64,000 nucleotides of DNA from Moesziomyces globuligerus (lineage: Eukaryota; Basidiomycota; Ustilaginomycetes; Ustilaginales; Ustilaginaceae), in NCBI GenBank assembly GCA_030849465.1, contig JARVLF010000021.1:1-64000 (forward strand). Reading direction: 5' to 3'. A model generated the notes under the pieces. It made no database searches, was not told the origin of the DNA, and worked only from the letters and a program-made list of their open reading frames with translations. Position 1 is the first letter of the stretch. Each line of letters begins with the position of its first letter. Below, one piece after another: positions 16,719 to 27,009 of the stretch. The translations under genes were made by a program, and so were the position numbers.

Positions 16719-19700
16719 TTATGCGAATTGGCTTTTGCGCATCAGGTTGCGACGGACGCGGCGCTTCTCCGACCCGAGCTTGGTGTGTGCCGTCTGCTTG
16801 GCCGAGTAAGGCCACTCGAGGTAGGGTACCTGGTTCCTCGGCATTCCAGCAAGGAGAGCTTGGTCCTCCCTCGACTCGTCGTTCTCTGCCTCGGTCCTCG
16901 CATGGGCGGGCGGGACGTCGAGCCTGCTCTCGCGTGCCTCCCGGATCGCATCAAAGTCGAGCGACGCCCAAACAGGCAGCTCGAGCGCGCCCTTGATCGC
17001 GCCGAATCCACCCTGCAACTCGTTCAGGAACGCAGGATCCAGCGGAGTAAGCAGATGCACTTGGCCCGCCGCAACGTCGATCGATCGTACAATCGCCAAT
17101 CCGACACAGCGCGTGCTGCTGCCCCTGCTCGAATGCGCGAGGCGAGCAGCTCGGTTGAACGCCTGCTGCCACACGCTGCCCTCCTCGTCGTTCGTCGCAT
17201 CAGTATCGTCGCAATTCTCCACCACAGTGATGGCGACGATCGACGCATTGATCGCCATGAGCTTGAGGTTGTCCGGCACGGACGATCCTAGCGCCAAGAC
17301 GCGAATACCAGCCTTCAGTCCATGCTCTACATCGACGACGAGCGGGTGTCGATGGACTAGCGGTTCGGCAAAGTTCCATGTCCCCCCAACCGCTGTCTTG
17401 CCGTCTGCACGCGCCGGAGCGAGCCCCTCGGCGTACAGATAGCTCATCATGTTGAGCAGCCTCGCCTCGGCCGGACCGAGCTTGGCGGCGACGTCGGTGA
17501 CGTAGCGAGGAGGCACCGCGCCACCATCGCCCAATCCCGTCTCCTTCGAAGAGCGTGTATTCGCGCCCTGGCCGCCCTCTCCCATATGCGGCTGGCCGAA
17601 TGAGCCATGCGCAAACTCAAGCTGGGAGACACTTTCGAGTGTGATGATCTCCGGGCCGGCGCCAAGGATGGCGCCATTGACGTCGAGCCAGGGCGCACCT
17701 CGGGTCGGCGCCGGCACTGCTTGGGGCCCGCCGCGCGGGATTACGTCAAAGATGTGCGTGGGGCGCAGCAGCGGTTCGATTCGAGCGGCGAGGTCGGCAC
17801 CGAGTCCCTTGATCCAGCCCTGCGTGTTGATGACCAGAGGCACGCGTTGCTGGATACCAGACGCATCGGCCTGGCCCGGCTGGATCTTGGTGCGGAAGAA
17901 CTCGATGAGGTCGTGCACCGCTGCGACGTAGCTCTCCGGATCATCGCGAGGCGAGACATCGCCGACAAAGTGAGCGCGGATCGGCACGCGAGGTTGACAC
18001 CAGCCGGGACCGAGTGTGACGCAGCTGCTGCGGACGACCTGCTGGTCTCCGTTCTCGTTGGCCTGGGAACTCGGTCTCGCAGATGTACCATGCTCGTGCG
18101 CTGTCTCAGTTTCGTCCTCGTCGGTGAGAGAGGTATCCTGGAGCCTCAAGACGTGCAGCGCTACCATGCCAGGCGGTCCAAAATCGCTCTGGCCGAGGTC
18201 AAGCTCGAGATATGCGACTGCACAGCCGATGGTCGTACCCAGCGAGAGAATGCGCTCGAGGGCCATGCGGCTAAACGTGCTCTTGCCCACCTTGCGGCTA
18301 CCGCGAATCAGTGTGACAACAGACTCCTCCTGTGGGTGCTGAGCAGCAGATACCGCCGAGGTGGCCAAGCGATGCAGCGCGTTCTGCCACGTGTGCGGAA
18401 TGTAGGTGGCGCTGAGACCAGCGGTGGGAAAAGCGCCGTTGGGAGCGAGCCTCTTTTGCTTTTGGGCGAGCTGGGCGACGTCTGGAGCGAGGAGGACCTT
18501 GAGAGTCGCAAGCTGGTGAAGAGAGCTGAGCTCGAGGCTGGATGGGGCTGAGAATGGTGTGGCAAGGCCACCGATGGGGCAGACTTGGCCGATGGCAGTG
18601 ATGGGAGATGTGAGCGGAGTCACTTTGATGATGGTGTCGAAAGGCTGCGCAAAGAGCGGAGCCGCCTCGGCATCGTGACCATCTCGCCCTTGCGGAACTG
18701 TGGCGCGAGTGGCCTCGTGGCCCGGGAAAAGTGATGCGGAAACGCATCTGAGCACGGGAAGGGCATTGCAGATGGGAGCATGGATCTTCGCGGATCGGAA
18801 ACCCGCGTCCGAGGCGGAGAGAATTGCGCCGCCAATCTGAGCGCATCCCCTGAGCGTTTCGATGAGTCCGATTCCGATGAAGGAAAGAGTCTCGTTCTGT
18901 CGGAGGCCAAAGTAGAGAGCTTCCTTGGAGCGCTTTTTGTTCTCCCTGATGAGGGTGTTCGGCGTTGGTCCGTCGAGCACGGCTTCGAAGGTGGAGTACG
19001 GAACGGCGTCCAGTAGTATGTCCCGAGTGAGGGCTGGTGCGGGAGCCGCTTGATCTCGAACGGACTCGAGATCGACATCCATAGCGTCCGTGTGTGTGGA
19101 AACCTTGGGCTTTTTCAATCTTTTTGGAGACGAGGTGGTGTTTGATTTTGCCTCGCGATCACTTGCGCTCTGCTTAGAGCGCTTCGGCAGAGCCACGGCA
19201 GGCTCCGTTTCTTCTGATTGCTGCTGAGCGTCATCGTCAGACGAGTCGTCGGTTTCGCTTTCAGGGTCGTGATCCTGGGTCGCAAGGTCTTCCTCAGAGT
19301 CGCTGTCACCAAAGGCCAAGAAACCTGTGGCTTCATCCTCGACGGGCATGGCCGAAGGAGCGACGGTCGCCCTGCCACTTTGGCTGGCGGGACCGGCAAA
19401 GTATCGGCGAGCTGCTTTGACCCGGGTTTCATCGGTGGTGGAGAAGAGTGACCTCTGTTTGGTCGCGCTGTCGTCGTCTGCTTTGGTAGCCGCCTTGCGT
19501 CGTCCCTTCTTCGTTGAAGGTGGCTGCGCATCCTGAGCTTTTGCCTTTGGCGTCCTCTTTGCCGGTGTGGTCTTTGCGGGAGTCGTCTCGGCAGGCGTGG
19601 CTGCGGCAGAGGTGGAGGTGCGCTTGGATGCCGATTGCCGGGCGGCCGCAGCTTTGGATGACTCAGGCTGGTCCGCGTCGGATTTGCGCGGTTTGGGCGG

Positions 19701-20414
19701 AGAGCGAGGGGAGCTGGGCTGGGTGCGGCCTGCACGCTTCTTGCGTGGTGGTTGCTCGGCTTCCGACACGTCGTCGTCAGCCTTTCCGAGTTTGAGCTCG
19801 TCGATGATATCCTGCACTGCCTGCTGCAGCTCATCTTCTGCCTCGTCCTGCAGCGATGAGCGCGTCGACTTGCGCTTCTTGCTCGACGAAGCGGGCGTTG
19901 ACGAGGACGAGGCAGTCAGCGCAGCGCTCTTTCCACCTCGTCGGCTTGGCGTGGCTGTCTGTGGTGTTGTCGTGGTGGCGGGCCGCTCGGTGGACTTGGG
20001 GGTGGAGGCGGTGGCACTGGCGACGGAGCTTCTCCTCGGCCGGGTTGCAGCGATGGAATCTGTGTGCTGCTGTGCCGCTGACAGCCTGCGCGAGCGTCTC
20101 GCAGACGAAGGCGAGTCCACCGAGATGTCTTTGGTTGGCGTGGCTGCTGATTTGCGCACGCTAGCTAGCAGCGAGGCGGTCTGGGAAGCCGTTGGCGGCT
20201 CGATCACAACCTGTACGACTGGTGCATCATCGTCTTGGTACGGCGCCGGGGCGTGCTTGCCGGAGGCTCTCCCTCGGGCCGAGCGCGAAGGGGTGGAGGA
20301 AGAAGCTGTCTCGTCGTGCTTGTCGCTTGCACCTGCAGACGGGCGCGAGCGAGTGCTCTTTTGTGCTTCGGCCCGCTGGCGGGCCTTGCGGGCCGCTAAC
20401 GCGCTGAGCACCAT
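16719..20414 (-). CDS. GRC3: Grc3/Nol9 polynucleotide 5'-hydroxyl kinase
   Basis: 1231 residues from the ATG at 20414, about twice the length of yeast Grc3 (~630), because of a ~450-residue Ser/Thr/Lys/Pro-rich N-terminal extension with several basic nuclear-localisation-like runs. Grc3 works with the Las1 nuclease in the nucleolus: it phosphorylates the 5'-OH left by ITS2 cleavage so that 26S pre-rRNA can be trimmed, and it affects Pol I termination. Visible features are the Walker A loop GSRKVGKST at ~704-712, YLELDLGQSDFGPPG just after it (Clp1/Grc3 family block), VINTQGWIKGLGADL (~860), and the very C-terminus KRRVRRNLMRKSQFA. No intron is needed. It faces BTN1 and diverges from the eIF2B epsilon gene. 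Confidence 0.92.
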   Translation of the reverse strand: MVLSALAARKARQRAEAQKSTRSRPSAGASDKHDETASSSTPSRSARGRASGKHAPAPYQDDDAPVVQVVIEPPTASQTASLLASVRKSAATPTKDISVDSPSSARRSRRLSAAQQHTDSIAATRPRRSSVASATASTPKSTERPATTTTPQTATPSRRGGKSAALTASSSSTPASSSKKRKSTRSSLQDEAEDELQQAVQDIIDELKLGKADDDVSEAEQPPRKKRAGRTQPSSPRSPPKPRKSDADQPESSKAAAARQSASKRTSTSAAATPAETTPAKTTPAKRTPKAKAQDAQPPSTKKGRRKAATKADDDSATKQRSLFSTTDETRVKAARRYFAGPASQSGRATVAPSAMPVEDEATGFLAFGDSDSEEDLATQDHDPESETDDSSDDDAQQQSEETEPAVALPKRSKQSASDREAKSNTTSSPKRLKKPKVSTHTDAMDVDLESVRDQAAPAPALTRDILLDAVPYSTFEAVLDGPTPNTLIRENKKRSKEALYFGLRQNETLSFIGIGLIETLRGCAQIGGAILSASDAGFRSAKIHAPICNALPVLRCVSASLFPGHEATRATVPQGRDGHDAEAAPLFAQPFDTIIKVTPLTSPITAIGQVCPIGGLATPFSAPSSLELSSLHQLATLKVLLAPDVAQLAQKQKRLAPNGAFPTAGLSATYIPHTWQNALHRLATSAVSAAQHPQEESVVTLIRGSRKVGKSTFSRMALERILSLGTTIGCAVAYLELDLGQSDFGPPGMVALHVLRLQDTSLTDEDETETAHEHGTSARPSSQANENGDQQVVRSSCVTLGPGWCQPRVPIRAHFVGDVSPRDDPESYVAAVHDLIEFFRTKIQPGQADASGIQQRVPLVINTQGWIKGLGADLAARIEPLLRPTHIFDVIPRGGPQAVPAPTRGAPWLDVNGAILGAGPEIITLESVSQLEFAHGSFGQPHMGEGGQGANTRSSKETGLGDGGAVPPRYVTDVAAKLGPAEARLLNMMSYLYAEGLAPARADGKTAVGGTWNFAEPLVHRHPLVVDVEHGLKAGIRVLALGSSVPDNLKLMAINASIVAITVVENCDDTDATNDEEGSVWQQAFNRAARLAHSSRGSSTRCVGLAIVRSIDVAAGQVHLLTPLDPAFLNELQGGFGAIKGALELPVWASLDFDAIREARESRLDVPPAHARTEAENDESREDQALLAGMPRNQVPYLEWPYSAKQTAHTKLGSEKRRVRRNLMRKSQFA

Positions 20415-20838
20415 TGTGCCTGAAACGACCGCTAAAAGCGAGAGAAGAAAGCGGCACCGTCAGGATGGGGGCCGGCTCGGAGTTAATGATGGGGCGGAGG
20501 CAAGAGACGATGATGGACTGCACAGAGTCAAAGCAGAGCGTCTGGCTTGACTGGCTTGACTGGCCTGACTGGCCTGTGCCTCTGACAACTTCCGCACCAA
20601 ACTCATTTGAAAAATCCGCGGCAGCAGAGCAGCACAACGGCGCGCAAGTTGGCTTTCGCCGCCCTTTCTTCCAAAAAATCTCGAAAGAAAAAGAAAAGCG
20701 GAAAACTCGAGTGGAGAGCACATCACGTGTGGAAGTGGGACAAGGCTTTGGCGCCGGAGCACGTCCAAGGCCTCGTCTTCCCATCTATCCTCAACACCTC
20801 CTGTCAACCACCTCATCGCCAACACCCACTCGCGCAAC
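20415..20838. promoter_or_regulatory. Divergent promoter GRC3 / eIF2B epsilon
   Basis: 424 bp. Four tandem copies of a 9-bp unit (CTGGCTTGA and CTGGCCTGA variants) lie at 20542-20577, roughly 130 bp from the GRC3 start. Nothing coding is seen. Confidence 0.5.
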
Positions 20839-23295
20839 ATGCCGCCCAAATCGTCCGCTAAAGGAGGCGGCAGCGGCGGAGGAAAGTCCTCGAATGCCGC
20901 CGCATCTTCCAAAGCAAAGTCGCACCAGAACAAGGAGGAAGACCTCCAGCGCGAGCCCCTCCAGGCCGTCGTGCTCGCCGACGCCTTCTCCAAACGCCTC
21001 GACCCGCTCACCACCGACAAGCCCGCATGCCTGCTGCCACTCTGCAATGTGCCTCTGCTCGACTGGACCCTAGAGAACCTCGCGCTCGCCGACGTCGAGG
21101 AGATCTTCATCCTCGCCAGCCGCCACTCGGACCAGATCAAGAAGCACCTCGCCACCACCCCAGCCCGATACTCGCTCCCCAAGATCACCGTCATCGCAAC
21201 ACCAGATGCACAGTCCCTCGGCGATGTGATGCGTGAGCTCGACAGCAAGCAGATCATCCGCTCCGACTTTATCCTCATTCACGCCGACTCGGTCGCCAGC
21301 ATGGACCTCGCCAGCATCGTCGACGCGCACAAGCGCCGCAGGAGGAAGGACAAGGACGCCATCATGACCATTTGCACCATGCCCGTCGGAAAGCGGAGCC
21401 GCATTCGCACGCCTGGTAACCTCTCGCTCTTCTTCGTCGAGCCTCACACCTCCCAGCTCGTCCACTACGCTCCCGTTCGCGCCGCCCCGCGCCTCCGCAC
21501 CACCAGCCTGCCCCTCGAAGTCTTCGACGAGGACGCAGCCGCTACCACAAGCAGCCTTACGCGGGGTGCAGAGGTCGACGTTCGAAACGATCTCGTCGAC
21601 TGCGGTATCGACATCTGCTCCGCCGACGTCCCGCCACTCTTCTCCGAGAACTTTGACTACCAGACCCTTCGCCGCGACTTTGTGATCGGCATCCTCACCT
21701 CCGATCTGCTCGACAGCAAGATCTTCATCCACATCGCACCCACCGGCCCGTCCGCTTCCACCGTTCAGATCGCCAGCTCCTCCTTCCCCGAAGTCGTCGG
21801 TACCTCGAGATACGGCAGTGGCTACGCCGCTCGCGTCAAGTCTCCCGCAGACTACGACGCTATCACCAAAGACGTCATCGGCCAGTGGACCTATCCCCTC
21901 GGCCCGGCTGGCTACCTCCCGGGCGGACAGCGCTACAGCGCCAGGTCCGGCTTGCGCTTCCTCGGCGACAACGTCGTGCTCAGCCGCACCTGCCAGCTCG
22001 GCCCGCACACGCTCGTCGGTGGCCAGTCCGAGATCGGCGACAAGGCCTCGCTACACCAGTCCGTGCTCGGCTCCTCGGTCAAGGTCGGCAGCCGTACCAC
22101 CATCTCGGGCTCTTATATTTGGGCCCGCACTGTCATCGGGAGCGGCTGCTCCATCGAGCGCAGCATCCTCGGCGAGGGCGTCACTATCCTCGATGGCGTC
22201 AAGATCAACAAGGGCTGCATCATCGCCGACGGATGCACCGTCGGTCCCAATCTCGAGCTGCCCGCCTTCAGCAGGGTCGGCAACAAGAAGGAGAGATCCG
22301 AATTCGACTTTTATAGCGACAGCGACGACGACGAGGCGCAGGACGCCGCTCGCAACGGCGCCTCGGCCGACGCTGGCAAAGAGGGATACTCGAAAGAGCT
22401 TGGCACGAAGGGTATCGGCTACCTCTGGCGTGCTCTCGGCGAAAAGCCGGTGCGAGCCGAAGACGATCCGGACTCGGAGGCGAGCGACGAAGACGAGGAC
22501 GAGGTGGACGAGATCGAGCGCTCGCACAACCTGCGGCTCATGCGAATCGGCGCCGATATGGAAGAGATGGAGCTCGACGACACGCTCTCGGACATCTCGT
22601 CTGTCGGCCTCGGCCGCGATTCCGACGATGAGGATGACGACGCTGACTCGGCTGCGCACACCGACGATTCCATGTCGGACGACGATGATGACGACCTGCT
22701 CGGCGGCTCCATGATGCTCTCCATCGGCGACGGCGAGACGAACGTCGAGAAGCAGGCAGCCGTCAAGCGGCTCGACGAATTCCGCACTGAAGCCACCGCC
22801 TCCCTGGAGCGCGCCTTTGAAGAGAACCACACTGTGGACGATGCCGCGATCGAGCTCAAGACGCTTCGTATGGCGTCCAATGTGCCGCTCAAGGAGGTGC
22901 GCAAGACCGTCATCGGCTTCATCCTCACCAAGTGCGAGCCCGACCAGCCAAAGCAGATGCTCGCCGTGCTCGACAAGTGGTGTCCGCTCATCTCGGTCGT
23001 CGCGGTGGATGATCAGATCGAGGCCCTCGCCACCGTGCAAAACTTCTGCGCTTCCGAGCCCAAGTACTACAAGATCTTCATCCCTCTGCTCAAGAAGTTC
23101 TACAACGACGACGTCATCTCGGAAGAGAACATCGTCGGCTGGTGGAAGAGCCCGCTGAGTCGCAAGACGGATGCCGACATCGGCGGCGACAAGAACCTTC
23201 AGCTCAGAAAGGCGGCCGAAGATGTCATCCGATACATTCTCGAGAGCCAGGAGAGCTCCGATGAAGACGAGAGCGACGACGATGACGACGAGTAG
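20839..23295 (+). CDS. GCD6: Translation initiation factor eIF2B epsilon subunit
   Basis: 818 residues; the ATG at 20839 follows a short leader. eIF2B epsilon is the catalytic subunit of the cytoplasmic guanine nucleotide exchange factor for eIF2, and the target of integrated stress/general amino-acid control. The N-terminal nucleotidyltransferase-like domain starts at ~35 (LQAVVLADAFSKRLDPLTTDKPACLLPLCNVPLLDWTLE). A left-handed beta-helix of hexad repeats follows at ~360-480 (residues around VLGSSVKVGSRTTISGS). Next comes a ~140-residue acidic linker, then the C-terminal W2/HEAT catalytic domain at ~640-805 with acidic-aromatic boxes (NIVGWWKSP, the last ~40 residues), ending in an acidic tail. 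Domain order and length fit (yeast Gcd6 ~712). No introns. Confidence 0.95.
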   Translation: MPPKSSAKGGGSGGGKSSNAAASSKAKSHQNKEEDLQREPLQAVVLADAFSKRLDPLTTDKPACLLPLCNVPLLDWTLENLALADVEEIFILASRHSDQIKKHLATTPARYSLPKITVIATPDAQSLGDVMRELDSKQIIRSDFILIHADSVASMDLASIVDAHKRRRRKDKDAIMTICTMPVGKRSRIRTPGNLSLFFVEPHTSQLVHYAPVRAAPRLRTTSLPLEVFDEDAAATTSSLTRGAEVDVRNDLVDCGIDICSADVPPLFSENFDYQTLRRDFVIGILTSDLLDSKIFIHIAPTGPSASTVQIASSSFPEVVGTSRYGSGYAARVKSPADYDAITKDVIGQWTYPLGPAGYLPGGQRYSARSGLRFLGDNVVLSRTCQLGPHTLVGGQSEIGDKASLHQSVLGSSVKVGSRTTISGSYIWARTVIGSGCSIERSILGEGVTILDGVKINKGCIIADGCTVGPNLELPAFSRVGNKKERSEFDFYSDSDDDEAQDAARNGASADAGKEGYSKELGTKGIGYLWRALGEKPVRAEDDPDSEASDEDEDEVDEIERSHNLRLMRIGADMEEMELDDTLSDISSVGLGRDSDDEDDDADSAAHTDDSMSDDDDDDLLGGSMMLSIGDGETNVEKQAAVKRLDEFRTEATASLERAFEENHTVDDAAIELKTLRMASNVPLKEVRKTVIGFILTKCEPDQPKQMLAVLDKWCPLISVVAVDDQIEALATVQNFCASEPKYYKIFIPLLKKFYNDDVISEENIVGWWKSPLSRKTDADIGGDKNLQLRKAAEDVIRYILESQESSDEDESDDDDDE

Positions 23296-23431
23296 CACAC
23301 GCATTCATATGAATGCATAACAATCTTGAACCCATGTTCTAGCTTGAAAGGGAGAACCGTTCGCAAAAGAGCGGAACTGGCAGTAGCGACGCAAGGGAGA
23401 TGTGATTGCGCTGTGGAAGATCTGTGAAGGC

Positions 23432-25180
23432 CTACTTGCCGCCGATCGAGTTGAAGCTGGCAGCGGAAGCGCCGCATTTGAGCCTGTCGGCCTCTTCCTT
23501 ATCTTGCTGTTCTCGCTTAATGCGCTCTTGCTGCTGGAGCTGTTCCTGGTCGTAGAGGCTGATGTCGTTGAGCATGCAGTCCAATTCGGGGCTGACGATG
23601 AATTTGCGGTGCAACTCTCCGAGCGAGGTGGCGGTGTGGTTGGAGGGATCCAAGAGCATGACCTGTTGCAGGAAGGTGCTTTGCGATCCACCGGTCACCT
23701 CCATCACCAGCTCGCCAAAGCGCAGAAACACGCGCCCGTCGCGGTAGACGTCCAGCTTGCCGATGAGTCCCTCCTTGCTGCTACTGCGACTGCTGTACTT
23801 GGCATCGCGCTTCTTATCGTCCTCCTCCGAGTCGGCGGCATCAGACTCGTCGTCCACCTCGGAGCTGTTAGCGACTTCGTCCTTGGCAACCGCCGCCGGA
23901 CGCGCCTTGCCGGCACCTCCAGTGGTGCCCTCGGCAAAGGAGACGCTGCGCTTCTTGGAGGATTCGGCACTCTCGGGTTCGGCTGGTGCCTCGCCCGCAT
24001 CCGTCGGGGCCGCCTCGGCCTTCCTTGGTGCCTTGAACTTGGGGAACAGCTGCGGGAACTGGAAGAGGTAGAGACGATTCTCGGGATTGACGTCGTCATC
24101 GTCGTGGAAGACAAAGTCGTCCACAAGGTCATCCATGAGCTCTTCGCCCTCGCTCTCGCTCAAGTCGAGTGCATCTGCTGTGTTGACTTTCGCGTCTTCT
24201 TCCGGCTGCGGGGTCGCCGAGGCACTCGAGATCGCTGTTGTTGCTCCCGACACATTCGATGATGGATCCGTCTGAAGATCGGTCATCGCTTCGTCGTCGT
24301 CTTCCGACTTAACTCGGATGGACCCGCTTGCGCCTGCCTCCCGCTCGTCCTTGACGAGGCGATTGTCCATCTTCTTCTGGCGCGCCTCAGCCACCTTTTG
24401 CCTGTCTTTCTTGCTGGCCTTTTCCGCCACTCGCGGCAAGGCACGTGGCGCAAGCTCGTCGAGGGCGTGCACCTCGTCCATGTCGACGATCTCGACGCCG
24501 CCGTCTTCCGGATCCGAGTACTGCTCTGCGTCCTTGAGCTTGTCTGGATTGCGGTACGAGGCACGGTCGGGGTCAGGCTTGGGAGTGGTGCTGCTGCGGT
24601 TGGAGTCGGTGCCTGGTGCTGGGGTGAGACTCGAGCCACCAGGTCCGATGGGCGCGACTTTCTTGGCGGTGGGGCGGGCGGCAGGGCCCATCGCGAAGGG
24701 CCCGGATGCGGTCATTTGCGTGGGTTGGCGCGGCGGGCGAGCGCCGCCACGGCCTCTACCTCTCCCTCCTCCTCTTGACGCCGCGCCTGATGATTGTGGT
24801 GTAGAGAGAGGCGATGATGAGGAGGAGTCGAGGGCTGCCGAGGATTGTGGCGCTGGCGACGCTGACGCCTTGCGACGCTGTGGCATCACGGGGCGGAACT
24901 GCATGCGGACGCCGGAGCCGGGACCGGCGGATCCCGCAGCGCCAGGTGCAGGTGAGGCGTATGAGGGCCGAGGCGGCACCATGGAAGCGTTGGAAGACAC
25001 AGATGCGCCGCGGCCGAGGCCACCGCGTAGAGATGCTGCACCGCGCATCGAGGCCATACCTCGCAAAGGTCGAGCCGCGGGCGCTCCAGCGGTACGCGAG
25101 ACCGACGATTCGGGCGTGGAGGCATTGTTGGATTGTCCCGAAGAAGATGTGCCGGATGGCTCCTGGGGATTGTCCGACAT
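23432..25180 (-). CDS. RPC53: RNA polymerase III subunit Rpc53 (RPC4)
   Basis: 582 residues from the ATG at 25180 (MSDNPQEP...); an in-frame upstream ATG at 25306 would add sequence lacking family features. Rpc53 pairs with Rpc37 in a TFIIF-like subcomplex of Pol III for termination and reinitiation, and is a stress phosphorylation target. The N-terminal third is Ser/Pro-rich with Gly-Arg stretches (RGGGRGRGRGG). The conserved C-terminal RPC4 domain (~430-575) has LPQLFP-type and KLDVYRDGRVFLRFGELVME blocks, followed by SQSTFLQQVMLLD and LGELHRKFIVSPELDCML. No intron. Divergent from PGK1; its stop lies 136 bp from that of eIF2B epsilon. Confidence 0.9.
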   Translation of the reverse strand: MSDNPQEPSGTSSSGQSNNASTPESSVSRTAGAPAARPLRGMASMRGAASLRGGLGRGASVSSNASMVPPRPSYASPAPGAAGSAGPGSGVRMQFRPVMPQRRKASASPAPQSSAALDSSSSSPLSTPQSSGAASRGGGRGRGRGGARPPRQPTQMTASGPFAMGPAARPTAKKVAPIGPGGSSLTPAPGTDSNRSSTTPKPDPDRASYRNPDKLKDAEQYSDPEDGGVEIVDMDEVHALDELAPRALPRVAEKASKKDRQKVAEARQKKMDNRLVKDEREAGASGSIRVKSEDDDEAMTDLQTDPSSNVSGATTAISSASATPQPEEDAKVNTADALDLSESEGEELMDDLVDDFVFHDDDDVNPENRLYLFQFPQLFPKFKAPRKAEAAPTDAGEAPAEPESAESSKKRSVSFAEGTTGGAGKARPAAVAKDEVANSSEVDDESDAADSEEDDKKRDAKYSSRSSSKEGLIGKLDVYRDGRVFLRFGELVMEVTGGSQSTFLQQVMLLDPSNHTATSLGELHRKFIVSPELDCMLNDISLYDQEQLQQQERIKREQQDKEEADRLKCGASAASFNSIGGK

Positions 25181-25758
25181 GATGCCGGCAGCAATGACTG
25201 GAGCTTGGACGAGGCCGAGGTGTGTTGGGTTAAGGACGCAAGGTGGAGCTCTTCCGCCTCTGTGAGGCCACCTTAGCTTGCTGGCCTCCGAAGGCACCAA
25301 CGCCAAAAAAACTGCGATTCTTCAGACAGGAGCGCAAAGGCCGATTCCCGAGAAACAGTGTCCTGCCGATGGTCAGAAATCGGGACTTGGAAAAAAAGCG
25401 ATCTGCTCTGCCCAACAAAGTCGAGCTGCAGCTGCGGTTGTCCAAGGCCATCGATAAGTGCACGACCTTCGCTGGAAAAATCGGGCCCTTTGCGCACGGT
25501 CACCCAAGCGATGTTGGGTGCGCCCTCCCAAGTGGAGTGCGCACCGCTGCTTTTCACGCTTCTGCGAAATTCTCGCATCTTTCCGCCTGCGCTGGGCGCG
25601 ATCGAGCCGCCCAACTTGGCGCGAATCCGCAAACCTCCGCGGTGGGCGACCCTGCGCAAACAAAGCTGCCGGCGCAGGGGCCCGCACAAACTCCCTTCCT
25701 ACCCCCGTCACCCTGTCATCTGCAAACGCACTCCACTACAGGAACATCTCGATTCGCA
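25181..25758. promoter_or_regulatory. Divergent promoter RPC53 / PGK1
   Basis: 578 bp. The ~80 bp before the PGK1 ATG are C- and CA-rich with few G, as in strongly expressed fungal glycolytic genes. The frame upstream of PGK1 stays open to 25243 but reads nothing family-like, so it is leader rather than coding. Confidence 0.5.
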
Positions 25759-27009
25759 ATGTCTCTCTCCAGCAAGCTTGGTATCACCGATGTCGACGTC
25801 AAGGACAAGAAGGTCCTGATCCGCGTCGACTTCAACGTCCCCATGGATGGCGACAAGATCACCAACAACCAGCGCATCGTCGCCGCGCTCCCCACCATCA
25901 AGTACGCCATCGAGAAGCAGGCCAAGGCGGTCGTGCTCATGTCCCACATGGGTCGCCCCGACGGCAAGCCCGTCCCCAAGTACTCGCTCAAGCCCGTCGC
26001 TGCCGAGGTCTCCAAGCTCCTCTCCAAGGATGTCGAGTTCCTCCCCGACTGCGTCGGCTCGGCTACCGAGGAGGCTGTTGCCGCTGCCACCGGCGGCAAG
26101 ATCTTCCTTCTCGAGAACCTGCGCTACCACATTGAGGAGGAGGGCAAGGGCACCAACGAGGCCGGCGAGAAGGTCAAGGCCGACCCCAAGAAGGTCGAGG
26201 AGTTCCGCGCCAGCCTCACCAAGCTCGGCGACGTCTACATCAACGACGCCTTCGGCACTGCTCACCGTGCCCACTCGTCCATGGTCGGCGTTAAGCTGCC
26301 CCAGCGCGCCGCTGGCTTCCTGATGAAGAAGGAGCTCGAGTTCTTCGCCAAGGCGCTCGAGAGCCCCGAGCGTCCTTTCCTCGCCATCCTCGGCGGTGCC
26401 AAGGTCTCGGACAAGATCCAGCTGATCGACAACATGCTCGACAAGGTCAACTCGCTGATCATCTGCGGTGGCATGGCGTTCACCTTCAAGAAGACGCTCG
26501 ACAATGTCAAGATCGGCACCTCGCTCTTTGACGAGGCCGGCTCGCACAAGGTCGCCGAGCTCGTCGAGAAGGCCAAGAAGAACAACGTCGAGCTCGTCTT
26601 CCCCGTCGACTACATCACCGCCAACAAGTTTGACAAGAACGCCAAGACCGGCTCGGCCACCGACGCCGAGGGCATCCCCGACGAGTGGATGGGCCTCGAC
26701 TGCGGCGAGCAGTCGCGCAAGCTCTTCCACGAGACCATTGTCAAGGCCAAGACCATCCTCTGGAACGGCCCTGCCGGTGTGTTCGAGTTCGACAACTTTG
26801 CCGGCGGCTCCAAGGCGATGCTCGACGCCTGCCTCGAGGCCGAGAAGAACGGTTCGACCGTCATCGTCGGTGGTGGTGACACGGCCACCGTCGTGGCCAA
26901 GTACGGCGCCGAGGAGGGCATCTCGCACTGCTCCACCGGTGGCGGTGCCTCGCTCGAGCTGCTCGAGGGCAAGACGCTCCCCGGCGTCAAGGAGCTTTCG
27001 GAGAAGTGA
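25759..27009 (+). CDS. PGK1: Phosphoglycerate kinase
   Basis: 416 residues from the ATG at 25759, the usual PGK size. Catalyses 1,3-bisphosphoglycerate + ADP to 3-phosphoglycerate + ATP in cytosolic glycolysis. Seen: N-terminal [19 protein letters not shown], substrate-site [18 protein letters not shown], hinge and ATP-binding blocks [33 protein letters not shown], and [13 protein letters not shown] with a [12 protein letters not shown] ending. Codon use is extremely biased to C-ending codons (GTC, AAG, CTC), as expected for high expression; this bias creates a long antisense frame that is not a gene. No introns. Confidence 0.98.
   Translation: MSLSSKLGITDVDVKDKKVLIRVDFNVPMDGDKITNNQRIVAALPTIKYAIEKQAKAVVLMSHMGRPDGKPVPKYSLKPVAAEVSKLLSKDVEFLPDCVGSATEEAVAAATGGKIFLLENLRYHIEEEGKGTNEAGEKVKADPKKVEEFRASLTKLGDVYINDAFGTAHRAHSSMVGVKLPQRAAGFLMKKELEFFAKALESPERPFLAILGGAKVSDKIQLIDNMLDKVNSLIICGGMAFTFKKTLDNVKIGTSLFDEAGSHKVAELVEKAKKNNVELVFPVDYITANKFDKNAKTGSATDAEGIPDEWMGLDCGEQSRKLFHETIVKAKTILWNGPAGVFEFDNFAGGSKAMLDACLEAEKNGSTVIVGGGDTATVVAKYGAEEGISHCSTGGGASLELLEGKTLPGVKELSEK

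Noticed and set aside
21070..23304. Long frames antisense to the eIF2B epsilon gene
   Set aside because: Shadow frames of a biased coding sequence; no domain.
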